Below, piece after piece: positions 1-9,814 of a stretch of 64,000 nt of DNA. Positions within the stretch are counted from its first letter, which is position 1. Every line of letters begins with the position of its first letter. The stretch comes from Symbiodinium natans (lineage: Eukaryota; Sar; Dinophyceae; Suessiales; Symbiodiniaceae). Both the position numbers and the translations under genes were made by a program. The stretch lies in contig CAJNDS010002279.1 of the NCBI GenBank assembly GCA_905221605.1, positions 1,152,084 to 1,216,083 on the forward strand. The letters are read 5' to 3'. A model generated the notes under the pieces. That model did no database searches. It had not been told where the DNA came from and worked only from the letters and a program-made list of their open reading frames with translations.

Positions 1-1255
1 CCCTAAACCCTAAACCCTAAACCTTGAAGTCGGGATACTCTTTTTGGAGGTTCCTAAAACAAGGATTACACGCGGTACCCCGATCTGGGACAACCCGAGG
101 CTGCATGCCCATCTAAAGGCCCAGGCTGTAGTCCTTTACCCAAGACCAAACCCTAAACCCTAAACCCTAAACCCCAAACCCTAAACCGTAAACTTCGGGT
201 TTCGCGGAAGGCCACCTGAGGAACATGAGCCATGTGTGGCAGTCTCAGAGTCGGCGCCTTCGGCGGCAGTGGCAACTAAGTTTTGCTTTCAAGTGCCGCC
301 TGTCGGTAGAAAAGGGGTAAGGGTTGCGGTTGCAGTTGTTTCAGCCGTCCATCTGTCTATTTGTCGAAGAAGGAAACCCTAAACCCTAAACCCTAAACCT
401 TAAACCCTAAACCCTAAACCCTAAACCCTAAACCCTAAACCCTAAACCCTTATCCCTAAACCCTAATCCCTAAACCCTAAACCCTAAACCCTCAACCCTA
501 AACCCTAAACCCTAAGCCACATGTGGGATGCTTCGGCCCGTCGGCCGAAGGTACGGGCGGAGGCGGCGGTTTCCGTGGGCGAGTTCTTGAACCTTTCTTC
601 GCCAACAGTTGAACTTTAACTTTTTTTGGGTTTCCTTATTTAGTAGGAGAAATACCCTTAGACCCTAAACCCTAAACCCTAAACCCTAAACCCTAAACCC
701 TAAACCCTAAACCCTAAACCCTAAACCCTAAACCCTAAACCCTTGGTTATTGGAGAAGAAGGAACTGTGGAGTTTATGCCGGCTCCGCTGGGGCGCTCGA
801 GAGAGTCTTGAGGTGCATGGCTGGCAAGGATGGTTTGGCTCTAAACCCTAAACCCTAAACCCTAAACCCTAAACCCCAAACCCTAAACCCCAAACCCTAA
901 ACCCTAAACCCTGAACCCTGAACCCTGAACCCTAAGCCCTAAACCCCCTTGTCAAAGCCCTGGTATCGGCTCTTAGGGTTTTTGGGGTCGCTCTGGGGTG
1001 GTCCACCTCTAAACGCCGCTTTCGGGGGCCCGGGATGCTCAACCTGTACCCGGCCAAACCCTGATACCCTGAATCCGGAAAGCAAAAGGGTAGGGTTTAG
1101 GGTTTAAGGGTTTAGGGTTTAGGGGCTCAGGGCTGAGGATTTAGGGCTGAGGGTTTCGGGTTGAGAGATTAGGGTCTCGCTTTTTGGGTCCGAGGGGGGT
1201 TTAGGGTTTAAGGTTTAGGGTTTAGGGTTTAGGGTTGAGGGTTCAGGGTTTAGGG
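1..1255. repeat. Interstitial telomere-type repeat blocks (CCCTAAA, then TTTAGGG)
   Basis: Five blocks of CCCTAAA lie at about 1-30, 148-190, 375-520, 660-752 and 839-950, and TTTAGGG-type blocks at about 1092-1255. They are separated by 80-300 bases of non-repetitive, GC-rich sequence in which I recognise no gene. Single-base variants (CCCTGAA, CCCCAAA) are mixed in. Because similar blocks continue through the whole window in both orientations, this is not simply a chromosome end; the left edge could still be near one. Confidence 0.9.
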
Positions 1256-1408
1256 TTTGGGGTTCGGGGTAAGATTGAAGTGTTGGGGGTGTAAGTTTGT
1301 TAGGGTTGGAGGATTCAGGACCTTATGGGTTCAACAGGGTTTTGAAGGGTTTGGGGGGATTTTCCTAGACTTGCGGGGAATGGAATTATCATCGGCTGTC
1401 CCTCAAAG

Positions 1409-3804
1409 GCACTTGCTCCACGTGCACGCCCGCCTGGGCCCTCAATTCCGTGCCGTGCCGAAGACCCAGCAGTACCTCTGGAACCAGTTCTTCCTGGACC
1501 ACCCGCAGAAGGCTCAGAGAATGAATACCCTAAACGCTAAACGCTAAACCCTAAACCCTAGACCCTAAACCCTAAACCCTAAACCCTAAAGCCAGGTGGC
1601 CTTGGACTATGGAGCCGCCCTGGTGGTGAACATGATCAGCGGAAGCCCCTTCCCGAAGAACTTCGGGGTCGATCCGGTGACTTGGGGATTCTTGGGGAAC
1701 CATTTTTCATTTTTGGGGTACTTTCGGGTTTAGGGTTTAGGGTTTAGGGTTTAGGATTTAGGGTTTAGGGTTTAGGGCTTAGGGTTTAGGGTTCCGTGAC
1801 TTGGGGATTCTTGGGAACCCTTTTTCATTTTTTGGGGTACTTTCGGGTTTAGGGGTTAGGGTTTTGAATTCCTAAGAAGCTGAAATTATGGCCTTTCGCC
1901 AGGGTTACAAAGTTCAGTCTAGGTGAGCGGGCGGCTGAAGTCGGTGATCTTCCAGAAGCCCGTTTCTGGGCTTCTAGGGTTGAGAGTTGAGGGCTGAGGG
2001 TTTAGGGTTTAGGGTTGAGGGTTTAGGGTTTAGGGTTTAGGGTTGAGGGTTGAGGGTTTCTTGGTTTTTGGGATTCAGGGTTTAGGGTTTAGGGTTTAAG
2101 GTTTCCGGGTGTGAACTAGGGTCTCTGGGTTTTAAGGTTTCAGGGTGTTTGGGGTTTTCAGGGTTCGGGGTTTTGGGGTTTAGGGTGTAGGGTTGGGGCT
2201 TCAGGCTTCGGGTAAAGCTTTTTTGTTTTTTTTTTGGGGGGGGGGGCTGAACGACGAAGTTGAGGGTGGTGAAAACCTACTGGCGCCTGAGAGCTTCGTA
2301 TATAAAAGCTACCACACGAACACTGTAGATTGTTTACGCGGTTTAGGGTTTAGGGTTTAGGGTTTTGGGCTTAGGGCACTGTAGATTGTCTATGTAGATG
2401 TCTGTCTTGGTTGCAAGAAAAGGCGAAGCAACTATCCGTGGACCGGCCCCCCGAAACCAAAAGAGACCCCCCTTCAACCCCAGATCCCACAGCCCCAAAT
2501 CCCAAACCCCAAACCCTAAACCCCAAACCCTAAACCCTAAACCCCAAACCCCAAACCCTAAACTCTAGACCCTAAACCCTAAACCCTAAACCCAGCGCCG
2601 AGGTTTGCTTCCTTCACGCGAACGGGCACACGGCCGACCCAACCTTTCACCTCTTGCGGGCCGCGGAGCACCTCCAGGTGCTTGGAGGTTTAGGGTTTAG
2701 GGTTTGGGGTTGAGGGTTTAGAGTTTAGGGGTACTTAGTAACTAGTCAAAACTGTACTAATAACCCACTTATAAGCCCCTTAAGTGCCCCAATATGGTTA
2801 CAAGTACAGTTATAAGTACAGTTATACTTAGTTACTAAGTATCACGAACCTCCAGGTGGTCCTAGGGTAGGATGATTCCTGAGGTAGGACTTTTCTTTAG
2901 GGTTTGGGTGCTTTCGGGTTTAGGGTTTCGGGTTTAGGGTTTCGGGTTGTGCCCTGAAAAGGGAGCCCTTCTCAGCCCTCTCCTGGCTCTCTTAAACACA
3001 CTCAGTGGGGAGGGTCTACTTGGAGGTTCAGGGTACTTAGTAATTAATTCTATCTGTACTTCTAACCCACTTATAAGCCCCTTAAGTGCCCTAATATGGT
3101 TATATGTACAGTCATAAAGTACAGGTAGAATTCGTTCATAAGTACCATGAACCTCCAGGTATATCCCCACCCTTCAGGTGGACACCACCCGCTGGGCTGG
3201 CTACGAGTTCCCAGGTGGCTTTGCTGGTTTTGGGGGTATGGGGGGGTTTTAGGGTTTTGGGGGGGTGTTAGGGGGGTTTTTAGGGGGTTTTTAGGGGGTT
3301 TGGGGGGTTTTAGGGGGGTTGGGGGGTTGAGGGGGGTTAGGGGGGGTTAAGGGGGTTAGGGGGGTTTAGGGGGTTTAGGTTTCCCTGTTTTCCCAGAAGT
3401 ATGGCGTTTGTTTGTTCCAGGAAGCTGGAGACAAGTAAGGCAGTCTGAACACGGTTGCCGCGGCAGGCTTACGAGCCGATAAGCTCATGGGAGATCGAAT
3501 CGTGGTGGACGCGAACCTGTGCTTTCCGCCTTTCGAGCGCGTGCCGGGTTGGCGTGGGAGCCTGACCGCCATGTTCTTTGTGACGCCCTATGAGCGGGCA
3601 GCCTTTCAGGACCTGCAGTTCTTCATTGCTCGCCCCCAGCGCCTTCGCGAGATTCCTTCCGGCGAGTTTGAGATGTCCTTCGAAATCGTTCACAAGCAGA
3701 TGAATGCTTTGCAGACAGCCAAGAATGTTGGCCGCGCCAAGCTCCCGAATGGAACACACGTCTTCGCTGCCCGGAAGATGTTCAGGGCCGACGTCGGGCA
3801 CTGA
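1409..3804 (+). CDS. Unidentified gene, six exons, 3' complete
   Basis: I read exons 1409-1511, 1596-1676, 2603-2677, 3178-3214, 3397-3420 and 3467-3804 (stop TGA). All five joins keep one reading frame; donors are GC, GT, GT, GT, GA and all acceptors are AG. Exon 1 begins with one base of a split codon, so the 5' end lies upstream or was missed. The product is at least 218 residues, rich in aromatic residues (WNQFF early on, FLHANGH in exon 3, MFFV in the last exon). I do not recognise the family. The last exon alone gives an open frame from ATG 3487. The fifth intron would be only 46 bp, the weakest point of the model. The introns hold telomere repeats and dispersed elements. Confidence 0.6.
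1677..1851 (+). repeat. Direct repeat (about 55 bp) flanking a telomere-type array
   Basis: A stretch starting GTGACTTGGGGATTCTTGG at 1677-1732 recurs at 1796-1851 with a few mismatches. Between the copies lies a TTTAGGG array (about 1729-1795). The first copy begins exactly at the predicted donor after exon 1596-1676. The unit resembles the start of kinase introns at 41970 and 42510 (GGTACTTGGAAA), and downstream at about 1870 there is a matching TTCCTAAGAAGC motif. Confidence 0.75.
2679..2856. mobile_element. Short inverted-repeat element, family 1, left end split by telomere repeats
   Basis: The body (2731-2856) matches the family 1 consensus: about 140 bp, ends ACTTGGAGGTTCATGGTACTT and its complement, middle ..CTTATAAGCCCCTTAAGTG... 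The left end is broken: GCTTGGAGGTT at 2679-2690 runs straight into TTTAGGG-type repeats, and GTACTTAG resumes at 2731. No ORF is present, so it would be non-autonomous (MITE-like). Confidence 0.7.
3018..3158. mobile_element. Short inverted-repeat element, family 1, near intact
   Basis: Both ends are visible: ACTTGGAGGTTCAGGGTACTT on the left and GTACCATGAACCTCCAGG on the right. The internal sequence is itself nearly palindromic. It lies in the intron between the third and fourth exons of the first gene; its right end is 19 bases before the predicted exon at 3178. Confidence 0.75.
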
Positions 3805-3900
3805 GACTTTCCACATCACGTGACCATCCGCATTGACAGATGTCTTTGCACGAAGAGACGTGCTGTGCCGTACGTGATCGTCCCGAAACATTTTGCAAAG

Positions 3901-4000
3901 CCCCAAACCCTAAACCCTAAACCCTAAACCCTAAACCCTAAACCCTAAACCCTAAACCCGAAACCCTAAGCCCCAAGCCCTAAACCCTAAACCCTACTTG
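3901..4000 (-). repeat. CCCTAAA array after the first gene
   Basis: A near-perfect CCCTAAA run follows about 95 bases after the TGA at 3804 and degenerates to CCCGAAA and CCCCAAG variants at its right end. It separates the first gene from the next exon at 4018. Confidence 0.9.
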
Positions 4001-4017
4001 GGCTCCCGGCCCGCGAG

Positions 4018-4116
4018 GCTTTCAACATGCATCTGGAAAGTGGCGATTGCTTGGGCTGGCGCTGCAAGCGCCGCTGCGACTTCACGTACGCTGCCCTTGA
4101 AGACGCGGACGGGTCC
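4018..4116 (+). CDS. Exon of unidentified gene (Cys-rich segment)
   Basis: A GC-rich island between telomere-type arrays, open in one frame for 33 codons after an AG/G acceptor. It encodes CLGWRCKRRCDF near its middle. The donor could be GT at 4117 or GT at 4114. Function unknown. The frame is supported by composition only, and the join to the next exon is unresolved. Confidence 0.5.
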
Positions 4117-4865
4117 GTGGGGTTTAGGGTTTAGGGCTCAGGGTTTAGGGTTTAGGGCTTAGGGTTTTAATTAGGGTTTAGGGTTTAGGGTTTAGGGTTT
4201 AGGGTTTAGGGTTTAGGGTTTAGGGTTCAGGGTTTAGGGTTTAGGGACTCCAAACCTTGAATCCCTGACTTTTGGAAGTTCTCTCAACTTTACCCGAGAG
4301 TTGCCAAGTCAATCTCCTGAGGCTTGGTAAAGTTCGGGCACTTGAGTCGTATTTTAGGGTTTAGGGTTTAGGGGGTAGGGTTTAGGGTTTAGGGTTTAGG
4401 GTATGCTCAAAGCGCTGACAGGATGAGCTTTGGCAGAGGAAGGGGCCAAATCTTGAGAGGTGCAGCTGGCACAAAATTCTTCTCTGAATTCTCAGATGGT
4501 GTAGGCCTTAAACCCTAAACCGTAAACTGTAAAAGCTAAATACACCCTTTAACCCCTAAACCCTAAACCCCAAATCCCAAACCCTAAACCCCAAACCCTA
4601 AACCCTTTCACTCTAAACCCTAAACCCGAGGGTTTAGGGTTAGCAGGGTTAGATGTGGTTCCCTCACTTCACCCACCCCAACACCCCGCAACACCCTTAG
4701 AAAACCCCCAAGCCCAAAACCCAAACCCAAAACCCTAAACCCAAACCCCACAACCCAAAACCCAAAACCCTAAACCCTAAACCCTAACCCTAAACCCTAA
4801 ACCCTAAACCCAAAACCCACAACCCTAAACCCCCCCCCCCCCCTGGAACCGCTCCTGCGGCGTAG

Positions 4866-4909
4866 GCCCACGATGGGTGTTTGGTTCGGACATGGCCACG
4901 AACTGCTGG
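4866..4909 (+). CDS. Short exon of unidentified gene
   Basis: An 85-base unique island between a C tract and TTTAGGG repeats, with AG/GCC at 4866 and a possible GC donor at about 4910. More than one frame is open; one reads through GVWFGHGHELL, another through SDMATNCWWEP. I cannot choose between them. Confidence 0.35.
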
Positions 4910-5036
4910 TGGGAGCCCAGGCTGGGGGTTTTGGGTGTAGGGTTAGGGTTTAGGGTTTAGGGTTTAGGGTTTAGGGTTGAGGGTGACCTCGAAGTAAAGT
5001 TTGGGGTTTAGGGTTTTTGGTTTTAGAGGTGCAGGG

Positions 5037-5152
5037 GAAAGATCCCACATCTCAAGCTGTTGCCTGACCCTGAGATCGCATTGGCCACGTGGCTGCCGAT
5101 AAGCTATGCCATAGGCCGGGTTGCAGTCGACATGGTGGAAAGCTCTGAAGCC
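5037..5152 (+). CDS. Exon of unidentified gene
   Basis: Open frame containing LKLLPDPEIALATW and SYAIGRVAVDM, with a composition typical of the coding islands here. It is preceded by possible acceptors at 5034 and 5040 and followed by degenerate CCCTAAG repeats (5150-5255). A small island at 5262-5300 (EAVGLDLKNKS then TAG) may be the following terminal exon. Family not recognised. Confidence 0.45.
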
Positions 5153-5460
5153 CTAAGCCTTAAGCCCTAAGCCCGAAGCCCGAAGCCCTAAGCCCTCAGC
5201 CCTCAGCCCTAAGCCCCAAACCCCAAACCCCGAACCCCAAACCCCAAACCCTGAGCCGGATTGAAGCCGTGGGCCTCGACCTGAAGAACAAATCCTTGTA
5301 GGTGTCCAAGCTCAGATGCATGGCTACGCTCCGATTCCGTGATGCGTCCGCAGCGCCCAGGCCCTAAACCTAATCGGCTTGGGGGTTTAGGGTTTAGGGT
5401 TTAGGGTTTAGGGCACAGGGCTGTCACCACTTCACTTGAGCCATCAGATTTCAAGAGGAG

Positions 5461-5967
5461 ATGCCCGGCCTAAAAGTTTTGCACGACCGTGGCGATGCCT
5501 CGCAACTTCGATCATGCAAGGGTCGACAGGCCAGAGCTCCCCAAATGCCCCCGAAAAGTCTCCCAACTTTACCTGCTGCAAGGCAGTCTTCAACGCAAGT
5601 TGCTGTTGACTTGTGGATGTCTGTGTCCCTCATGAGGTCGGTTGCATGCACCAGCTTGTGGGCTCAGGTTACACTCGGCGTCTCGGACCAGGACCACAAC
5701 GAGAGGAGGCCCTTTGCCTGAGGCCCTTGGGTGCAGGGGCTCGCAGCCGCTGTGGCGCGGGCAGGCGTTGGTGAGGACGGCCAGAGGGTGCTCCAAGCTG
5801 CGGAGCAGAAGAAAGCCCTCCCCGGACGATGGAAGCCGCCCCCTTCAGTGGAGCCGGTTCGTCTGGTCAAATCCCCCTACATCGATGTCGGGTGCACCAC
5901 AAGAGGGAACCCCCGCATTGCAGAACAGCCCCGATGTGTCACACGAGACATCTCGAGACACCGGTAG
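5461..5967 (+). CDS. Unidentified gene end, probably two exons
   Basis: This telomere-free, GC-rich stretch holds an open frame over 5461-5721 and a second, in another frame, from the acceptor at 5737 to TAG at 5967 (77 codons including the stop). The second has strongly coding composition: an Ala/Glu/Gln-rich start (VLQAAEQKKALPGRW) and then SPYIDVGCTTRGNP. The two are probably consecutive exons with a short intron near 5700-5736. Overlapping open frames on both strands lower confidence. No family recognised. Confidence 0.45.
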
Positions 5968-6600
5968 CCTCGAAGCCGAAGTCTGTCGAAAAGATGGCCA
6001 CTGTGCGACAGTCCTCAGCATGGGGGCCTATATATCTGCCACATGATTTCCAATATCAAGCCCTGCAATCCCTACATGCACATAAGAAAACCCACTTCAA
6101 ATGCCCGCCCTTGTCCTACAGGGCCTTGCCCTGCCTCATCGGTATAGTAGAGGAGAGGACGCCCTGCTCTGCACTGACCGAAACATCGCCCATGCAGCCA
6201 TGATTCGGCACCAGGGCACGAGTGACTAGTGAGGGCCCTAAGCGATGGACTTCGCGAGAGGGTCCTAAGCCATGGACTTCGCACTGCTGCCAATTTCCAA
6301 GGAGCTGCGGGTAGGGTGTCGGGTTCGGATGGTCTAGGGTGGGCATTCTGCGTCTGCAGACTGCGAATCTGTGGAGAGAGGGTAGCTCCATGTTGAGCCA
6401 ACTGCTGAACCCCAAGCCCTAAACCCGAAACCCTAAACCTCAAACCCTTAAAGCCCCAAACCCAAAAGCCCCAAACCCTTGCACTCCAAACCGCAAGTCG
6501 CGAGGACTCTCTGGAGTGGCAGTGTAGCATCCTACAACTGGGAGGCGGGCCTTTTGCGAAGAGAGAGAGGGCTCCCTGCAAGGATTTAGGGAGGGTTTGG
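5968..6600. other. Unassigned unique sequence
   Basis: Apart from about 100 bases of degenerate CCCTAAA near 6412-6480 this is unique sequence. An open frame of 169 codons runs on the - strand (6072-6581), but its middle is translated telomere-like repeat (WGFWVWGF), so I do not call it a gene. Confidence 0.5.
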
Positions 6601-6609
6601 GGTTTCGGG

Positions 6610-6720
6610 CCTTAAGCCCTAAACCCTAAACCCCTAAACCCCTAAACCCCTAAACCCTAAACCGCTAAACCCCTAAACCCCTAAACCTTAAACCCCTAAA
6701 CCCCCTCAACCCTAAAAGCG
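6610..6720 (-). repeat. CCCCTAAA (8-mer) variant array
   Basis: The unit has expanded to eight bases (CCCCTAAA) and is repeated with few changes, showing local homogenisation of a telomere-repeat variant. Confidence 0.8.
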
Positions 6721-7354
6721 CGAAACCCCAGGCCTCACGGTCCTCCTGAACTGCGGCTGGTCGGAGTCCTTCGACCCGAAGCTGCTGAGCCTTGGCGAGT
6801 CGGGGGTTTAGGATTTAAGGTTTAGGGTTTCGGGTTTAGTGTTTTAGGGTTTGGTGTTTGGGGTTTAGGGTTTAGGGTTTGGGGTTTAGGGTTTGGGGTT
6901 TAGGGTTTGGGGTTTAGGGCTTTAGGGTGGGGGCGGTTTTGGGGTTTAGGGCTTTGGGGTTTTTGCTTAGGGCTCGAGCTTTTTGGGTTTGGGGTTTAGC
7001 TTTGAGGGACTTAAGGGTTTAGGGTTTGAGGGTTGGGGGTTTGGGGTTTTTTGGTGTAGGGTATGGTTTCTGGGCTGGGTTTGGGCGCTATTCTACAGGT
7101 CTTACAGGTTTAGGGTTTGTGTTGTTTAGGGTGCTAGGGGCTTGTGGTTTAGATCGGATGGATGAGGGTTTGGGGTACCTCCCCCCCCCGAAATCTAGTA
7201 CGGGTTCTCTGTGGGGGTTTTGGGTTTGCAGTAGGGTTTGGAGGCTGGGCGGTCGAGGGTTTGGGGCTTGAAGTGCTCCATGTGGTGTCCCAGTCAGGGT
7301 TTACCGGCACATGGCTCCTCCGTCTCCCTATGATTCAGCTGTTTTGTGCCCGAG

Positions 7355-7417
7355 GATGTTGCACAAGTCGAAGGGATTGCACAAGTGGTTGAGCTTGTAA
7401 GCTGCGATGTCTCATGA
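7355..7417 (+). CDS. Possible terminal exon of unidentified gene
   Basis: After AG/G at 7354 one frame is open for 20 codons (DVAQVEGIAQVVELVSCDVS) and ends in TGA. It could be the last exon of a gene whose other exons I could not find in the TTTAGGG-rich stretch upstream (6800-7270). Confidence 0.35.
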   Translation, partial: DVAQVEGIAQVVELVSCDVS

Positions 7418-7548
7418 AAAACACCTGAATCCTAAGCAGGATCTGGGTAATGTAGCCTGGTTCTGGAGAAGTCATCATCATGCCTCTGTACATCTCAGGT
7501 CAAGAGAGCATCCGGACAAGCCTTGAGGTACACAGGGTTGTGGTGACT

Positions 7549-7668
7549 TTATTCTCTGTGGTGCTTTACTGTGACTTTAGATCCTTAGCCTTTTTGGGCT
7601 TATTTGGTTTCTTAATAAGGCAGCTAAAAACTAAATTCATAGCTACCCTGCTAAGTGCAGCCAAGTAA
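7549..7668. repeat. Dispersed element, family 7, copy 1
   Basis: The segment with TTTAGATCCTTAGCCTTTTT, GGTTTCTTAATAAGGCAGCT and AAGTGCAGCCAAG recurs at 43878-43990. Only two copies are visible. No ORF of interest. Confidence 0.7.
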
Positions 7669-7719
7669 TTGTTGCCGGAAACCCAATCTGTTTACGCCCC
7701 TCGGCCACCTGCAACCAAG

Positions 7720-7795
7720 GTCTCCTCTCATCCCTCACTTGCATGAGCTGGACCTCATTGCGCCTCGGCTTAGAGGCGTGAGGACATTCGAGAAG
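7720..7795 (+). CDS. Possible exon of unidentified gene
   Basis: Open frame (PHLHELDLIAPRLRG..) that runs into a TTTAGGG array at 7796. Another possible short exon lies at about 7500-7527, ending AG/GTACAC. The composition is coding-like but the limits are uncertain. Confidence 0.3.
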
Positions 7796-8044
7796 TTTAG
7801 GGTTTAGGGTTTCGGGTTTAGGGTTTAGGGTTTAGGGTTTAGGGTTTAGGGTTTAGGGTTTAGGGTTTAGGGACAGCTGGAGCCCAGGTGCTGACGCACG
7901 CTGACTTTAAGCACCTTGGAGCGCTACCTTACCTGTGCCTTGGCGTGTTGGGCAAGGGGGGGGGGGGTTTAGGGTTTAGGGTTTAGGGTTTAGGGTTTAG
8001 GGTTTAGGGTTTAGGGTTTAGGGTTTAGGGTTTAGGGTTTAGGG
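7796..8044 (+). repeat. Two TTTAGGG arrays around an exon
   Basis: Near-perfect TTTAGGG runs lie at 7797-7872 and 7969-8044. The second starts after a tract of Gs. Between them is the exon at 7888-7956. Confidence 0.9.
7888..7956 (+). CDS. Exon of unidentified gene
   Basis: AG/G acceptor, 23 open codons (VLTHADFKHLGALPYLCLG.. then LGK), ending in AAG directly before a run of Gs and TTTAGGG. A likely companion lies at 8361-8449 (NGHLKYEAPFAHEHQVARTL). Function not recognised. Confidence 0.5.
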
Positions 8045-8231
8045 TATTGTCATGAGGAGCCGTGGGGCCACATTCCCCACAGACGGCCTTGGTAAACCCA
8101 AATCTGGCACTATGGGTCCTGCCTGACACCCCGGTTGTTCCTTTCTTTAGGGGTTGAGGCTGGAGGTTTGAGGAGACACAGGGTTTGTGGATGAGCGGTG
8201 AGCTGTAAGTGGAGGTTGCAAGTCGCGGCGG

Positions 8232-8365
8232 ACCCTGGTAATAGAGGGGCCTGAAAAATTGGAATAGGGCTTTAGGGGGTTACTATAGTACAATTATACA
8301 GGGACCCTGAGGGACTACTAGTAGTAGTGATTCCGACAAGTCTCCGGCTTATTCCAAAACGACCA
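8232..8365. repeat. Dispersed element, family 4, copy 1
   Basis: Markers are GAGGGGCCTGAA..ATTGGAATAGGG, GGGGTTACTATAGTACAATTAT, GGGACCCTGAGGGA and ATTCCGAC. Related copies lie at 11341-11400, 28540-28670, 56505-56640 and, reversed, 60648-60765. Confidence 0.65.
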
Positions 8366-8449
8366 CATCAATGGTCACCTGAAGTATGAAGCCCCTTTTG
8401 CGCACGAGCATCAGGTTGCCCGGACCCTGAAGATCTGGTATTCAGTTCC
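8361..8449 (+). CDS. Exon of unidentified gene
   Basis: Open frame reading DHINGHLKYEAPF.. and then VARTLKIWYS. Unique and GC-balanced, followed by CCCTAAA-type variants from about 8455. Boundaries are approximate because the upstream side merges with a family 4 element. Confidence 0.45.
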
Positions 8450-8454
8450 TAAAC

Positions 8455-8780
8455 CCCGACGCCCGAAACCCCTAAAACCCCTAAACCCCCTAAATGCCCC
8501 AAACAACGTAAACTTCTTGACGCCGCCTTAAACCCCCTTAGCCCCTTAAACCCCTAACCCCTTAATCCCCCTAAACCCCCTAAACCCCCTAAACCCCCCT
8601 AAACCGCCTAAACCGCCTGAACCCCCTAAACCCCTGAACCCTTCAACCCTAAACGCCAAACTCTTCACCCTAAACCCCTAACCCCTAAACCCTAAACCCT
8701 AACCCCTAACCCCTAAACCCGAAACCCTAAACCCTAAACCCTGAACCCTAAACCCTAAACCCTAAACCCTAAACCCCAAT
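8455..8780 (-). repeat. Variable CCCCTAAA / CCCTAAA array
   Basis: Mixed units of 7-10 bases (CCCCCTAAA, CCCCTAAA, CCCTAAA), becoming more regular to the right. No gene seen. Confidence 0.85.
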
Positions 8781-8788
8781 CCTTCAAG

Positions 8789-8867
8789 GCTCACGAAGTA
8801 TCCGGTGTCCTGCCCGGTCGTCTGCACGGAGCCCGTGTGCCGGCTTGGGGAGCTGCTCCACTGCAGG
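8789..8867 (+). CDS. Cys-rich exon of unidentified gene
   Basis: AAG/G acceptor, open frame with YPVSCPVVCTEPVCRLGE and LLHCR (five Cys in about 25 residues), and a possible GC donor after AGG at 8867. The island sits between a CCCTAAA array and a TTTAGGG/TTTGGGG array. The Cys spacing could suit metal binding, but I cannot name a family. Confidence 0.5.
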
Positions 8868-8876
8868 GCATTTTGG

Positions 8877-9075
8877 TTTGGGGTTTAGGGTTTGGGGTTT
8901 AGGGTTTGGGGTTTAGGGTTTGGGGGTTTAGGGTTTGGGGTTTAGGGTTTAGGGTGTAGGGTTTAGGGTTTAGGGTTTCGGGTTTGGGGTTTAGGGTTTA
9001 GGGTTTAGGGTTTGGGGTTTAGGGTTTGGGGTTTAGGGTTTAGGTTTTAGGGTCTGGGGTTGGGGGTTTAGGCTT
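8877..9075 (+). repeat. Alternating TTTAGGG / TTTGGGG array
   Basis: TTTAGGG and TTTGGGG units alternate almost regularly, giving a 14-bp higher-order unit. Confidence 0.85.
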
Positions 9076-9366
9076 GTAATTTGCTAGCTTGTAGGCTATT
9101 GTTGGGATGCAGAAAGGCGTTAAATTTTGGCCCGTGCTACTTTAAATAGAAGTTCTATGCTTCAGACCTGGGAGAGTTGCGGGCTTCGAGAGCGTGCACA
9201 AATGTCCGCTGCCGCCCCAACTCCGAAAGCCCAGAAACTCAAGAGGGTTAAGGGTTTAGTGTTTAAGTTTGAGGGTTTAGGATTTAGGGGGCCTCAAAAG
9301 GCACCAGAAAGACGCCTGCAGAGCCTAAACAGTCTTTTCGGAAACCCAAATCCCTATAATTACCCA

Positions 9367-9620
9367 AGACCCTACAAGCCCAAGACCCAAGACCCAAGAC
9401 CCAAGACCCAAGACCCAAGACCCAAGACCCAAGACCCAAGACCCAAGACCCAAGACCCAAGACCCAAGACCCAAGACCCAAGGCCCAAGGCCCAAGGCCC
9501 CAAGACCCAAGACCCAAGACCCCAAGACCCGAAGACCCCAAGACCCCAAGACCCCAAGACCCCAAACCCAAGACCCTATGAGCCAAGACCCAAGACCCCA
9601 AGACCCAAGACCCTATGAGC
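9367..9620 (-). repeat. CCCAAGA (7-mer) minisatellite
   Basis: About 16 exact CCCAAGA units, then mixed CCCAAGG / CCCCAAGA units. It is a telomere-like heptamer with T to A and A to G changes, expanded on its own. All frames on both strands are open here, so long frames over this stretch are artefacts. Confidence 0.95.
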
Positions 9621-9651
9621 CCTCTACCTTCACAGCCTCTTGCAAGGCTCG

Positions 9652-9744
9652 CCTGTGTGGCGGCGCTGGAAGACCGGGAGAAGTACCGGGAGCCCTCGGA
9701 CGCCTATGCTCCTCGGCGCCGGTTGTTGGGTGGCTCGACGCCTT
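9652..9744 (+). CDS. Exon of unidentified gene
   Basis: After AAG/G one frame reads LACVAALEDREKYREPSDAY and then PRRRLLGGSTPW, with marked coding composition. It ends at the TTTAGGG-type block from about 9745. Family unknown. Confidence 0.5.
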
Positions 9745-9814
9745 GGGGTTGAGGGTTTAGGGTTTCGGGTTTAGGGTTTAGGGCTTAGGGTAGGGTTTAG
9801 GGGTTTAGGCCGGT

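Noticed and set aside
1-950. A true chromosome end at the left edge
   Set aside because: Equivalent CCCTAAA blocks occur throughout and the left block is only about 25 bases before unique sequence. Orientation would fit a left telomere, so it is not excluded.
6072-6581. 169-codon - strand frame
   Set aside because: Part of it is telomere-like repeat, and its strand is opposite to all supported models.
9127-9618. 163-codon + frame with Pro-Lys-Thr-Gln-Asp repeats, and - frames with Gly-Ser-Trp-Val-Leu
   Set aside because: Mostly the CCCAAGA minisatellite; only the first part (9150-9240) might contain an exon, and I could not fix it.
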